The translations under genes were made by a program, and so were the position numbers. The notes under the pieces were generated by a model. The model saw only the letters and a program-made list of their open reading frames with translations. It had not been told where the DNA came from and made no database searches. From REEB95 sp035632055 (GTDB lineage Bacteria > Pseudomonadota > Alphaproteobacteria > ATCC43930 > CGMCC-115725), in the NCBI GenBank assembly GCA_035632055.1, contig DASQHO010000001.1, positions 14,882 to 78,881 of the forward strand: a DNA stretch of 64,000 bases, written 5' to 3'. Position 1 is the stretch's first letter; each line of letters starts with the position of its first letter. Below, piece after piece: positions 34,316 to 43,585 of the stretch.

Positions 34316-35467
34316 TTAAGAATTGGTGGGCGCCATGGCCGGCAGCCGATTCAGTATCATCGCCGCGACCGCTGACGCGGCCGACAGCACCGCCATCGCA
34401 AGATAGGCGAGGCCGCCATAAGCGCCGTAAAGCGCGCCAGCTAACGGCATGAATATGCCGTAACCGATGCCGCCAATGACCGCGGCGCTGATCGCCTGCG
34501 CCGTGGCCATGCGTGCGGCCGGAATCGTTCGCGCCAGGTAATAGACGCCACCGAGCCCAGCAGCGGCGATGGTGCCGGCATGCAGTAGCTGCGCCAGAAC
34601 CAGCAAACGCAAATCGCCGGTGAACGCGAGCACCGTCCAACGCACCGCGCCGCTCGCCGCGCCCAGGGCCATCAGCGGCACGGGCCCGCAACGGGTCACC
34701 GCTCGCGCACCCCAATACAAGAACACCGCTTCGGCGGCGGCGCCTTCCGCCCACAACCAGGCAATCGTGGTGTCCGAGAAGCCTTGCGCCTGCCAACGAA
34801 GCGAGCCGAAGGCGTAGTAGACGCTGTGACTCGCCGCCAGCAATGTCGTCGCCGCCAGAAAGGTCAGGAACTGCGGCGTCGTGATCAACCGCCAGGCGCT
34901 GCCGCCTGCCAGGTTCGCGCCGAGATGCGTGGCACTGCGCGGCAGCAGCAAGCAACTGCCAACGTTAAGCGCGGACAACGCGATCACCAACACGAGGATG
35001 ATGTCGGCGGCGCGGCCGTTGAGGATGCGGCCGCCGAGCAGTGTCGCGACGATGAACGCGATCGTCCCCCAGATGCGGACGCGGCCGAAATCGAGGTGGC
35101 CCAGCTGTGTCCCCGTCGTCGCGAGCGAATCGCCGACCGGGAGGAGCGCTGCCAGGCTCGCCGCGGTAACGGCGTTGAGCATCGCCAGCGCAGCGAAGCC
35201 GTGGGCCGGAAAACACGCGGCAAACCCGGCGACTGCGACCACGGCAAGCACCAGCATGACGCGACGCGGATCGCCGCTATGGTCGGCGAGGCTGCCCGTG
35301 ACCGGGGTGGCGGCGATCTTGGCCCATTGGCCGATCGCCAGCAGGACGCCGATTTCGCCCGGCGTCAGGCCGCGTGATGCCAGCCACACCGGCCAGAACG
35401 GCAGCAGGATGCCGGCGGACAGGAAGAAGCCGCCATAGAACAGCGACAGGCGCAGCGCGAGCGACAC
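34316..35467 (-). CDS. MFS transporter of the phenylpropionate/nucleoside-symporter type
   Basis: This 383-residue permease has 12 predicted helices. It begins at a GTG giving MSLALRLSLFYGGFFLSAGI, which matches the N-terminus of HcaT-like MFS proteins ('FYGAYFLxxGIxxPFWPxWL'). The following 'RGLTPGEIGVLLAIGQWAKI' and 'PVTGSLADHSGDPRR' support this. The longer upstream frame is Arg/Ser-rich and opposite the TerC gene start region, so it is excluded. The substrate is unknown; related proteins take up aromatic acids. It may share a transcript with the FlhF-like gene that follows. Confidence 0.88.
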   Translation of the reverse strand: MSLALRLSLFYGGFFLSAGILLPFWPVWLASRGLTPGEIGVLLAIGQWAKIAATPVTGSLADHSGDPRRVMLVLAVVAVAGFAACFPAHGFAALAMLNAVTAASLAALLPVGDSLATTGTQLGHLDFGRVRIWGTIAFIVATLLGGRILNGRAADIILVLVIALSALNVGSCLLLPRSATHLGANLAGGSAWRLITTPQFLTFLAATTLLAASHSVYYAFGSLRWQAQGFSDTTIAWLWAEGAAAEAVFLYWGARAVTRCGPVPLMALGAASGAVRWTVLAFTGDLRLLVLAQLLHAGTIAAAGLGGVYYLARTIPAARMATAQAISAAVIGGIGYGIFMPLAGALYGAYGGLAYLAMAVLSAASAVAAMILNRLPAMAPTNS

Positions 35468-35556
35468 GGCGCCGGAGTGTGATCGGCGCGCGTGGCTGGT
35501 GCAACCCCGGCTGGGCGCACTTGACAGACTCGGCAGCCGCCCGCCACTCATCGCCC

Positions 35557-36168
35557 ATGAATCTGATCTTCGCCGACTGGGGCGCGCTCGGCGCCTTCGT
35601 CTCCGTCGTCCTGATCGATATCGTGCTGGCAGGCGACAACGCCATCGTCGTTGGCATGGCGACGGCGCTGGTGCCGCGCGAGATGCGCCGGACCGTGCTC
35701 CTGATAGGCATTGGCGCAGCGGCGCTGCTGCGCATTTTGCTGGCGCTGGCAGCCGTCGATCTGCTGGCGATCGTCGGCCTGACGCTTGCCGGCGGCATTC
35801 TGTTGCTCTGGGTGGTGTGGAAACTCTACCGCGATCTTGCCGTGCATCCGCCGCACGGGACAACGGCATCATCCGGCCACGCGCATCGCCACGGCCTCGG
35901 CAGCGCAGTCACGCGGATCGTCATCGCCGATCTGTCGATGTCGCTCGACAACGTGCTGGCGGTGGCAGGTACGGCGCGCAACCATCCCTGGATTCTGACC
36001 GGCGGCCTGCTGCTGTCGGTTGCGTTGATGGCGGCAGCATCGCAATTGCTGGCGAAGCTGCTCGAACGCCATCGCTGGATCGCGTGGCTCGGCCTTGCCA
36101 TCGTCGCCTTCGTCGCGCTGCGGATGATCTACGAAGGCTCGCTGCAGGTCGCGGCGGCAGCATCCTAG
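35557..36168 (+). CDS. TerC/YjbE-family integral membrane protein
   Basis: This 203-residue TerC-family protein has seven predicted helices. The two conserved acidic motifs are 'VLIDIVLAGDNAIVVGMAT' in the first helix pair and 'IVIADLSMSLDNVLAVAG' in the second half, the hallmark of this family. A His-rich cytoplasmic loop lies between (HAHRHG). Recent work links members to manganese export coupled to secretion; older names refer to tellurium. It stands alone and its stop codon overlaps that of the ABC transporter gene on the other strand (CTAG). Confidence 0.92.
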   Translation: MNLIFADWGALGAFVSVVLIDIVLAGDNAIVVGMATALVPREMRRTVLLIGIGAAALLRILLALAAVDLLAIVGLTLAGGILLLWVVWKLYRDLAVHPPHGTTASSGHAHRHGLGSAVTRIVIADLSMSLDNVLAVAGTARNHPWILTGGLLLSVALMAAASQLLAKLLERHRWIAWLGLAIVAFVALRMIYEGSLQVAAAAS

Positions 36169-37937
36169 GCTGTTTTCTGGGCCGGCGCGGCGAAGAACTG
36201 GGCGTTATAGAGGCCGGCAAACGCGCCGCCTTTGGCGATGAGCGCGGCGAAGCTGCCCTCCTCCACGATCGCCCCGTCTTTCAGCATGACGATGCGGTCG
36301 GCATTGCGCACGGTCGACAGCCGGTGAGCGATGATGAAAGTCGTGCGTCCGCGCGTCAGCCGATCGATTCCGGCCATCACCAGCGCCTCGGTTTCGACGT
36401 CGAGCGCCGAAGTTGGCTCGTCGAGCACCAGGATCGGCGCATCGCGCAGCATGGCGCGGGCGATGGTGAGGCGCTGCTTTTCGCCCTCGGACAGCGTCGC
36501 CGTATCGCCCAATATTGTGTCGTAGCCTTGCGGCAGGCGCACGATCACGTCGTGGATTCGCGCGAGCCGCGCCGCCTCGATGATCTCGGCGTCGGTCGCC
36601 TCGGGCCGGCCATAGGCGATGTTGGCGCGCACGGACATCGGGAAGATGAGCGGCGGCTGCAGCACCATGGCAACCTGGCGGCGCAGCGATTTGAGCGTGT
36701 AATCGCGTACATCGGCGCCGTCGATCAGCACACTGCCGGCCGCCGGATCGAAGAAGCGCGGTAGCAGCGACAACAGCGTCGACTTGCCCGCGCCCGACGG
36801 CCCGACGACCGCGACCTTGGTGCCGGACGTCACGCGGAGATCGACCTTATGCAGCACCGGCATGTCGCGGTGATAGCCGAAGCTGACGCCGCGCCATTCG
36901 ATTTCGCCGCCCGCGCCCGTCGTCGGAAATTCGCGTGAACCGTCTTTGAGATCGGCTTCAACATCAAGAATCTCGAAGCAGCGCGTGGCGCCGACGCGCG
37001 CGCCGGCGATCAACGCCCAGCTCTGCGTCAGCTGATTCACCGGCGCATAGAGCTGGGCTAGGTACGAGATGACCACGACGAGCTGGCCGATGGTGAGTTC
37101 GCCCGCCAGCACGCTGCGCGCGCCGACATAGACGACCGCGGCGGTGCCAGCCGCGACCAGGCCGTTGACCGCCGCCGAATAGAGCGTCTGCCAGCCATAG
37201 AGTCGCAGCGTCGCGCCGAGGCTAGCCTCGCTCGCGCCCATGAAGCGGCGATACTCGCCCTCCTCCTGGGTGAAGGCCTGGACGATCTTGATCGATTGCA
37301 TCGCCCATTGGACCAGCGAGTAGACCAGCGTCTCGCGCTCGCGCACCTCAGTGGCAACGGCGCTAATTTTGCGGTTGAAGACGCCGATCAGCACGAACAG
37401 CGCCGGCACGACGGTGAGCGACAACGCCGTCAGCCGCGCATCGAGCGGAATCAGCACCGCCAGCATGCCACCGAGCAGGATCACGGCCGACAGGATCGGC
37501 AGCAGTCCGTTCATCAACATGGTCTGTACCGCGAAGGCGTCGGCGGTGATGCGATGCATCAGATCGCCGACCTTCTGCCGGCTGTGAAAGGCGAGCGACA
37601 ACCGCTGCAGCTGCGCATAAAGCGCACCGCGCAGATCGTTGACCATGTTCTGGCCGACCGCGATCGTCGTGCGATTGTGCAGGAACTCGAGCAAACCGGC
37701 GCCGAGATTGATGACGACCAGGCCGACGCAGGCGACAATCAGCAGTGTCGCAATCGACAGGCCGGCAAGCGGCCGCAGCGTCGCGGTCTTGCCGCCGAGC
37801 ACGTCGTCGATCACCAGCTGCAGCGGCCACGGCTTCAACAAGTTGAAGCCGGCCATGATGAAGACTTGCAGCAGCGCCCAGCCGAAGCTCAGCCGGTAAG
37901 GCCGCAGGAACGGCAACAGCTTGAGCAGCAAGCCCAT
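36165..37937 (-). CDS. ABC exporter, fused membrane and ATPase domains
   Basis: This 590-residue half-transporter of the MsbA/lipid-exporter type has about six helices in the first 310 residues and then a nucleotide-binding domain. That domain has Walker A 'VAVVGPSGAGKSTLLSLLPR', signature 'LSEGEKQRLTIARAM' (a common variant of LSGGQ) and Walker B 'PILVLDEPTSALD'. It should act as a homodimer exporting a lipid-linked or glucan product. The start lies one base after the stop of the glycosidase-glycosyltransferase gene, and galE precedes that, so it probably exports the glycan made by them. Confidence 0.93.
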   Translation of the reverse strand: MGLLLKLLPFLRPYRLSFGWALLQVFIMAGFNLLKPWPLQLVIDDVLGGKTATLRPLAGLSIATLLIVACVGLVVINLGAGLLEFLHNRTTIAVGQNMVNDLRGALYAQLQRLSLAFHSRQKVGDLMHRITADAFAVQTMLMNGLLPILSAVILLGGMLAVLIPLDARLTALSLTVVPALFVLIGVFNRKISAVATEVRERETLVYSLVQWAMQSIKIVQAFTQEEGEYRRFMGASEASLGATLRLYGWQTLYSAAVNGLVAAGTAAVVYVGARSVLAGELTIGQLVVVISYLAQLYAPVNQLTQSWALIAGARVGATRCFEILDVEADLKDGSREFPTTGAGGEIEWRGVSFGYHRDMPVLHKVDLRVTSGTKVAVVGPSGAGKSTLLSLLPRFFDPAAGSVLIDGADVRDYTLKSLRRQVAMVLQPPLIFPMSVRANIAYGRPEATDAEIIEAARLARIHDVIVRLPQGYDTILGDTATLSEGEKQRLTIARAMLRDAPILVLDEPTSALDVETEALVMAGIDRLTRGRTTFIIAHRLSTVRNADRIVMLKDGAIVEEGSFAALIAKGGAFAGLYNAQFFAAPAQKTA

Positions 37938-37938
37938 G

Positions 37939-40530
37939 CTATTGCGCGGCTTGCGCCAGGGGTTCGGGCGGCGTACCGGCTACCGCCAGCGGCTGCAATC
38001 CTTCGCGCCGCGCCACGGTTTCGATGATGCCGTGCATCAACCGGCCGAATTCGATGGTGCGGTAGGCGATCAGCACCGCCTGGCACAGGCCAAGCACGCC
38101 AATCACCGCCGCCGCCATCGGCGCGTCGAGGATCAACGCGGCTGCGGTTGCTGCCGCCCAGGCGCGCAGGAGGAACGCCGAGAGCCGCGACAGCCGCATG
38201 GCACATCGCACGCGCAGCAGCCGCTTCTCGCCGCCGTGATTCTCGACGCAAACCAGCACCAGCGCGCGGCTCCACAGGCCACGGGCGATCTTGAGATCCC
38301 ATTCGTCCCAGCCCTGATCGGGAATCACGAAATATTTCTGCGGCGTGAGGAAACGCATCAGGCCGCCGAGCAGAATCTCCTTCTCGGCGGCGCGCTCGCT
38401 CCAATACGAAAGATAGAATGCGCGCTCGCGCCACGAGCGCCGCGGCGTCTGCATTGGCGTCGGCGATGCCGGCTCGAAAGGCGTCTGCTCCGCCGCCTCC
38501 ACCTCGCGGAAACGCCATTTGAGCCGCTCCCAGCCGCGCAGTAGCGGCCCGAGATAGATCAGCAGCGCAATCAGCGCGCGCGCCTTGAAGCTGCGGAAGC
38601 GTTTGTCGATGGGTGCCTTGAGTGCGCCGTTGATGCACATGACCCAGGTGACTGCGAGTGGCACGATCAGCAGCGACATCCAGCCACCGCCGACAAGACC
38701 GATCACCGCCAGCACGATCGCGACCACGTTCCATTCGAAGGTCAGCGGCAGGTATTGCGCCAATGACGACGACGGCTCGTACAGCGTCTGGAACAGGCCA
38801 CGACCGAAGACGCCGGAATAAATCAGCGGCCGCCGCGACAGCAGCAGCGCCGTCGACAGATCGCCGTAAATGCGGCCAAGCCACTTCGCCTGGCCGAACA
38901 GGTTGAAGCGGAACGGATGCTTGGAATAGACCAGCGCCTCGGCTTTGCCGTAGCCCTTCTGCTGACCGACATAGGCGTCGATGGTGTTGCGGCGGAAATG
39001 CCAGACCATCGCCGCTGGTGCGAAGCCAATCGTGTAGCCGGCATCTTGGAATCGCCAGCAGATATCGATGTCGTCGCCGGCGGCGCGAAACACTGGATCG
39101 AAACCGCCGAGCTTCAACAACGTATCGCGCCGGAACGCCATGTTGCAGCCGGCGATGTGTTCGGCGGTGTCGTCGGACAGCAGGACATGCGTCGGTCCGC
39201 CGGGCGATACCGCCACCGCGGCCGCAACGAGATTGTCTTCGGGTGGCGGAAAGTTCGGACCACCGCATGCGTGCAGATCGGCCGCGACCATGCGCGCCAC
39301 CAAATAGGTCAGCCAGTCGGGATCGACGACACAATCGCTGTCGGTGTAAGCGACGATCTCGCCGGTGGCGGCCTCGGCGCCGACGTTGCGCGCCACCGAC
39401 AAGCCTTTGTTCGGCTGGCTGATGATGCGGCAGTATGGAAACGCCTCGGCAATCGCCAGCGTCCGGTCCTTCGAGCCGTCGTTGACGACGATCACCTCGT
39501 AATCGGGGTAGCGGAGCTTCTCTAGTGATTCGAGGCACGCTTTCATCGTGCGCTCGGCGTTATAGGAGCAGACGACCACCGAGACGCGCGGCGTACGGGG
39601 CAACGGCGGCGGCATCGCGCCGCGATACCACGCCTGCACGGCAGCAAACGCGGGTTTCGGCTGGCGGGCGCGGTCGACCAGGCCGAAGGCCCAGTCCTCG
39701 ATCAGATGGCCGCCAGTGAACCATTCGTCGGTCCAGGCGAAAACGAACGCGCCGGCGCAGCCCATCTCGAAGGCCGTGCGCACCTGCCAGGCCAACGTAC
39801 GCGCCTGGCTATCCACGCTTTCGCGCATCGAATCGATGCCGAACTCAGTCAGCACCAACGGCCGGTCGATCGCCAGGTTGTGCAGCCGCGACAGATAGCG
39901 GCGGAATGCCGCCTCCTGGTGCAGATAGACATTGAAGCAGACGAAATCGCCGAAATCGATCGTCAGATATTCGGTCGACGGGAAGTTGGCGTAGCTGACC
40001 AGCCGGTCGGGATCGATTGTCTTGGCGGTGGCGACCAATTGCTTGAGGAAAGCGCGCACGCGGTCGGGGCCGTGCCAGCGCACCATGTCGGGCGGAATCT
40101 CGTTGCCGATGAGATAGGCGAAGATCGCCGGATGACCCTTGATCGCTTCGATCGTGGCACTGACCGAACGCATGACTTCACTCTCGATCGCCGCGTCGTC
40201 GAGAAAGGTCACATGCTGCGACCATGGGATTCCAGCGAGCACTTTGAGGCCGGCGGCCTGCGCCTCGTCGAGCAGCCAAACCGGTGGCGCGGTGAAGACG
40301 CGCACGGTGTTGGCGCCGAGATCGACCATCAACGCAAAATCGCGCTTCACCGTCTCGCGTGGCGGAAATTGCGTGCCGTCAGCGCCTGGCGGAAACGGCC
40401 CATAGGTCACGCCTTTGACAAAGAGCTTGGCGTCGCCCTGGAAGAAGAATTTGCCCGAGACCCGAATGGGTGCGCCCGGCGCGGCAGTGACCGGCGCCGC
40501 GATGCTGCGATCCGAAGTCTCGATGGCCAT
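37939..40530 (-). CDS. Glycoside hydrolase - GT2 glycosyltransferase fusion
   Basis: This is an 863-residue two-enzyme protein. Residues ~20-305 form a TIM-barrel glycoside hydrolase of the GH2/GH5 clan, with acid/base N143-E144 in 'YLIGNEIPP' and nucleophile E229 in 'LVLTEFGID'. Residues ~314-560 form a GT2 domain with 'VSVVVCSYNAERT', 'VVNDGSKDRT', DSD at 397-399 and 'GDDIDICWRFQDAGY'. At least two pairs of membrane helices follow (about 615-690 and 785-830). The layout suggests an inner-membrane enzyme that both builds and trims or transfers a glycan. It lies directly between galE and an ABC exporter, overlapping or nearly touching both. Product is unknown. Confidence 0.88.
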   Translation of the reverse strand: MAIETSDRSIAAPVTAAPGAPIRVSGKFFFQGDAKLFVKGVTYGPFPPGADGTQFPPRETVKRDFALMVDLGANTVRVFTAPPVWLLDEAQAAGLKVLAGIPWSQHVTFLDDAAIESEVMRSVSATIEAIKGHPAIFAYLIGNEIPPDMVRWHGPDRVRAFLKQLVATAKTIDPDRLVSYANFPSTEYLTIDFGDFVCFNVYLHQEAAFRRYLSRLHNLAIDRPLVLTEFGIDSMRESVDSQARTLAWQVRTAFEMGCAGAFVFAWTDEWFTGGHLIEDWAFGLVDRARQPKPAFAAVQAWYRGAMPPPLPRTPRVSVVVCSYNAERTMKACLESLEKLRYPDYEVIVVNDGSKDRTLAIAEAFPYCRIISQPNKGLSVARNVGAEAATGEIVAYTDSDCVVDPDWLTYLVARMVAADLHACGGPNFPPPEDNLVAAAVAVSPGGPTHVLLSDDTAEHIAGCNMAFRRDTLLKLGGFDPVFRAAGDDIDICWRFQDAGYTIGFAPAAMVWHFRRNTIDAYVGQQKGYGKAEALVYSKHPFRFNLFGQAKWLGRIYGDLSTALLLSRRPLIYSGVFGRGLFQTLYEPSSSLAQYLPLTFEWNVVAIVLAVIGLVGGGWMSLLIVPLAVTWVMCINGALKAPIDKRFRSFKARALIALLIYLGPLLRGWERLKWRFREVEAAEQTPFEPASPTPMQTPRRSWRERAFYLSYWSERAAEKEILLGGLMRFLTPQKYFVIPDQGWDEWDLKIARGLWSRALVLVCVENHGGEKRLLRVRCAMRLSRLSAFLLRAWAAATAAALILDAPMAAAVIGVLGLCQAVLIAYRTIEFGRLMHGIIETVARREGLQPLAVAGTPPEPLAQAAQ

Positions 40531-41543
40531 TAGCCGCCTGCGGCGCCGCGCACCGGCGCGGCTTGGCCCGCCCGCGACGAATGCCAGGCCCAGGCGGTGG
40601 CGACGATCGTGTCGAGATCCGACACACGCGCCTGCCAGCCGAGCACGGCGCGTGCGCGGCGCGCGTCGGCAACGAGGATCGGCGGATCGCCGGCGCGGCG
40701 CGGCGCCTCGCGTTTTGGAATGCTGAGGCCGGTGATGCGCTCGGCACAGGCGATGGTCTCGCGCACCGAGTGCCCGGTGCCGGTGCCGAGATTGAGCGCG
40801 ACACTGGCGCCGCCGTCTTCCAGATACTGCAACGCGCGTACATGCGCTTCGGCCAAATCCTGGACGTGGATGTAGTCGCGCACCGCGCTGCCGTCGGGCG
40901 TCGGATAGTCGGTGCCGTAGATGGCAATCTCACCGCGCTGCTTGAGTGCGGTCTGCAGAATCAGCGGAATGAGATGCGTCTCGGGCTCGTGGTCTTCGCC
41001 GATTTCGCCGTCAGGATCGGCGCCAGCGGCATTGAAATAGCGAAGCGCGGCGAATTTGAGGCCATAGGCGGGGTCGAGCCAGTGCAGCGCGCGCTCGACC
41101 ATGAGCTTGCCTTCGCCGTACGGATTGACCGGGTGTTGCGGCGTGTCCTCGGCAATGGGCATGCGTTCGGGCATGCCGTAGGTGGCGCAGGTCGAGGAAA
41201 ATACGATCCGGTTGGCGCTGGCCTCGCGCATTGCCTCGAACAGACCAAACGTGTTGATAACATTGTTGCGGAAATAGAGCGCCGGCTCGCGCACGGACTC
41301 TTCGACATAAGCGAAGGCCGCGAAGTGCATGACCGCGGCAATGCGGTGGCGCTTGAGCGTGGCCGCCACCAGGGCACGGTCAGCCAGATCACCCTCGACC
41401 AACGGCCCCCAGCGCACCGCCTCGCGGTGGCCGCGCACCAAATTGTCATAGGCGACTGGCTCATAGCCGGCCCGCGCCAGCGCCTTGCAGGCGTGGCTGC
41501 CAATATAGCCGGCGCCGCCGGTTACCAGGATCGTCTTGGTCAT
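40530..41543 (-). CDS. galE: UDP-glucose 4-epimerase
   Basis: This 337-residue extended SDR interconverts UDP-glucose and UDP-galactose. It has the NAD motif 'TGGAGYIGSHACKAL', catalytic Ser/Thr in 'SSTCATYG', YxxxK in 'NPYGEGKLMVE', and the GalE signatures 'ALRYFNAAGADPDG' and 'VRDYIHVQDLAEAHV'. The start is the ATG giving MTKTILVTGGAG, preceded by AGGGA. Its stop overlaps the next start (TAATG). It is the first gene of galE / glycosidase-GT2 / ABC exporter, and a GGAAC-N17-CGTT promoter-like site lies just upstream. Confidence 0.95.
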   Translation of the reverse strand: MTKTILVTGGAGYIGSHACKALARAGYEPVAYDNLVRGHREAVRWGPLVEGDLADRALVAATLKRHRIAAVMHFAAFAYVEESVREPALYFRNNVINTFGLFEAMREASANRIVFSSTCATYGMPERMPIAEDTPQHPVNPYGEGKLMVERALHWLDPAYGLKFAALRYFNAAGADPDGEIGEDHEPETHLIPLILQTALKQRGEIAIYGTDYPTPDGSAVRDYIHVQDLAEAHVRALQYLEDGGASVALNLGTGTGHSVRETIACAERITGLSIPKREAPRRAGDPPILVADARRARAVLGWQARVSDLDTIVATAWAWHSSRAGQAAPVRGAAGG

Positions 41544-41560
41544 GCGTTCCCTGCGAGCGA

Positions 41561-41587
41561 CAACGGGCCGGCGCGCCCAATTGTTCC
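41561..41587 (-). promoter_or_regulatory. Putative ECF-type promoter of the galE operon
   Basis: Read on the minus strand, GGAAC (41587-41583) and CGTTG (41565-41561) are separated by exactly 17 bases, matching the alphaproteobacterial ECF consensus GGAAC-N16/17-CGTT. The -10 lies 17 bases ahead of the galE ATG, leaving a short leader with the AGGGA ribosome binding site. Three similar sites occur elsewhere in the window. Confidence 0.55.
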
Positions 41588-41651
41588 GGAAGAGCCTGTG
41601 TCTACGACGGATTCCGGCCACCCGGCAAGCCGAGTGGGGCGTCGGCAATGG

Positions 41652-42377
41652 CTATGGGGTCGCGTTTTCGGGCGCCTGCCACACGGCCAACACCGACTTG
41701 CCGGCACGAAACCCGGTCAAAGGGTCGAGAAGCCTGGACATTGGAATCATGACCCGGTCCCAAAACCGGATCTGCGCTTGGGTCGGCATCGGCACTTTAA
41801 GAACGAGGACGTTCGCGAGCGACGCGAGCAGGCCGACGGAATCGAGATACTGAAAAAGCCGGGGCCGAAGGCCAGGAGGCGAAAGCGCCCGCAGGTTTTT
41901 CGCCGTGTACCGCCGGAAATGTCCGATGGCGGAATCAAAAGCCGTAAACAGCCATTGATGCGCCGGGCCGAGGACCACCAGATATCCTTCGGGCTTGAGC
42001 CGTCGTGCCGCCTCGGCCAATTCCGCCCGGTCGTCGGCGATGTGCTCCAGCACGTCGATATAGAGGATCGTGTCGAACCGGCTGGTCGCCGGTAGCGCCG
42101 CGAGCGTCGTCGCGCGCACGGCGCAATTCGCGCCCAATTGACCCCGTTCGATGAGCTGCTCGATCCGGGCCGCAAGCGCGCTGTCGGGTTCGATGCAGGT
42201 CCAGTGCGCACGGCTCGATATCAGGTTCAGCGTGTTGGCCCCGATACCGGCGCCGACCTCGGCGACGGTTTCGCCGAGAAAAGGCCTTATCCGCGCCGTC
42301 CAATATCGCTTCCAGTTTCGCGCGTGCTCGAACAGCTCGAGCTCGCCGCCCGGATAGGCATAGGCGCCGGCCGTCAT
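41652..42377 (-). CDS. Class I SAM-dependent methyltransferase
   Basis: This 241-residue methyltransferase has motif I 'VAEVGAGIGANTLNLI', the acidic loop 'WTCIEPDSALAARIEQ', and motif IV-like 'RFDTILYIDVLEHIADD', ending before an 'RRLKPEGYLVVLGPAHQWLF' segment. The last stretch and 'GHFRRYTAKNLRAL' are typical of methyltransferases found in polyprenyl-glycan clusters. Its start overlaps the stop of the GT2 gene (ATGA), so the two are coupled. It might methylate a sugar or lipid intermediate. It has no signal peptide. Confidence 0.88.
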   Translation of the reverse strand: MTAGAYAYPGGELELFEHARNWKRYWTARIRPFLGETVAEVGAGIGANTLNLISSRAHWTCIEPDSALAARIEQLIERGQLGANCAVRATTLAALPATSRFDTILYIDVLEHIADDRAELAEAARRLKPEGYLVVLGPAHQWLFTAFDSAIGHFRRYTAKNLRALSPPGLRPRLFQYLDSVGLLASLANVLVLKVPMPTQAQIRFWDRVMIPMSRLLDPLTGFRAGKSVLAVWQAPENATP

Positions 42378-43378
42378 GAAGCGCGGGCGTGCTCGATTTG
42401 AGCGACGTCGTACCGTTCGGTCGAAGCCACGAACTCCGGCGCATCGATCATCGGTATGACGGGTTTCGCGCTACGGGTGCTCAGCAGCAAAAACGCGGAA
42501 ACAACGGCAAATATCACCGACTGCATGAGGACGATGCTGAGCGAGCCGAAGACGGTTGACGCCCACCCCGGGATCGCCAGTTCGGTGAACAACCGGATGG
42601 CCGCAACGACCGCAAGGCCGGCGGCCGTCAGCGCCGAAACCGCGAGCATACCGACCATGATGCGGACGAGGACAATGTCCGCATAGACCGAAATGGCGCT
42701 GAGGCCGAGTGCGATCAATCCGTCGAAGTCCATTCTCGAGCGGCCGGCGTAGCGGCGGCCTCGCTCGGTCGGCACGCGCACCAATGGGACGCGCGAGCGC
42801 ACGAGTGTTGCAGCCAGGTGATTCCACAGGGATGGCGAGTGGCCGAGACGGTGCAGAGCCGAGCGCGGGATATAGCAGAAATTGCCGAAGTTGATCGCCG
42901 TCCCGGCGAGGAGGCGGAACATCGTTTTGTAGAGCAGATAGAACGAGCGGAATGTCAGCGATTCGGACCGTTTCGATCGCCGCGCGCACACGATCCGATC
43001 CGGATTGCTCAAGGCCGTTGCGATAAGGTTCGGAATATCTTCGGGCCGATCCTCGCCATCGCAATCCATCACGATGACGCCGTCGCTGTCGGTTTCTCGG
43101 GTCGCCATGACAAGGCCGACCGCGACAGCCCGCTGGTGGCCGAGATTGCAGATCAGATTGATGAGTCTGATGCCTCGGATCTTGCTGAAGTGGCCCTCGT
43201 ACCAGACGGCGGGCGGCGGACTCGCCGACGACCCGTCGTTGACGACGAATACTTCGAGGGTCGCGCGGTTGAGACCCGGTTGCGCGTCGATGGCGTGGAG
43301 CAATTGTTTCAGGCTTGCCCAGTCGTCATAGACCGGTACGACCAGAACCACCTTCAACGGCTGCGCCCCAAGGATCAC
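42374..43378 (-). CDS. GT2 glycosyltransferase of polyprenyl-phosphate type
   Basis: This 334-residue GT2 enzyme of the DPM1/GtrB kind transfers a sugar to polyprenyl phosphate. The catalytic domain shows 'VVLVVPVYDDWASL', 'VFVVNDGSS', the DxD-type 'VIVMDCDGEDRPEDI' and 'GNFCYIPRSALHRLG'. Two membrane helices follow the catalytic domain (around residues 230-310: 'MLAVSALTAAGLAVVAAIRL' and a second one), as in GtrB-like proteins. It is the first gene of a two-gene minus-strand unit with the methyltransferase and diverges from the GT87 gene. Confidence 0.87.
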   Translation of the reverse strand: MILGAQPLKVVLVVPVYDDWASLKQLLHAIDAQPGLNRATLEVFVVNDGSSASPPPAVWYEGHFSKIRGIRLINLICNLGHQRAVAVGLVMATRETDSDGVIVMDCDGEDRPEDIPNLIATALSNPDRIVCARRSKRSESLTFRSFYLLYKTMFRLLAGTAINFGNFCYIPRSALHRLGHSPSLWNHLAATLVRSRVPLVRVPTERGRRYAGRSRMDFDGLIALGLSAISVYADIVLVRIMVGMLAVSALTAAGLAVVAAIRLFTELAIPGWASTVFGSLSIVLMQSVIFAVVSAFLLLSTRSAKPVIPMIDAPEFVASTERYDVAQIEHARAS

Positions 43379-43585
43379 GGGGACCCCTCAAGAAAATGGC
43401 ATTTACCGCTTGGCCGAGCGGGCCAAAACAGCCGCCCGCGGCCCAGCCTCGATTACAGTTAATAATCCGCTACAACTTAACAGCGCTTTAACGTGGCGGA
43501 TCGATTATGGCCGGAGTCCCGGCCATTTGGCCTGGCAACCCATTGGCGTTCTGCGGCTCACGGGACCCGAGAGGATCGTTGCCCC

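Noticed and set aside
34293..34955. Extension of the FlhF-like protein into the MFS gene
   Set aside because: The extra 221 residues are an out-of-frame reading of the transporter; the protein fold begins after the ATG at 34292.
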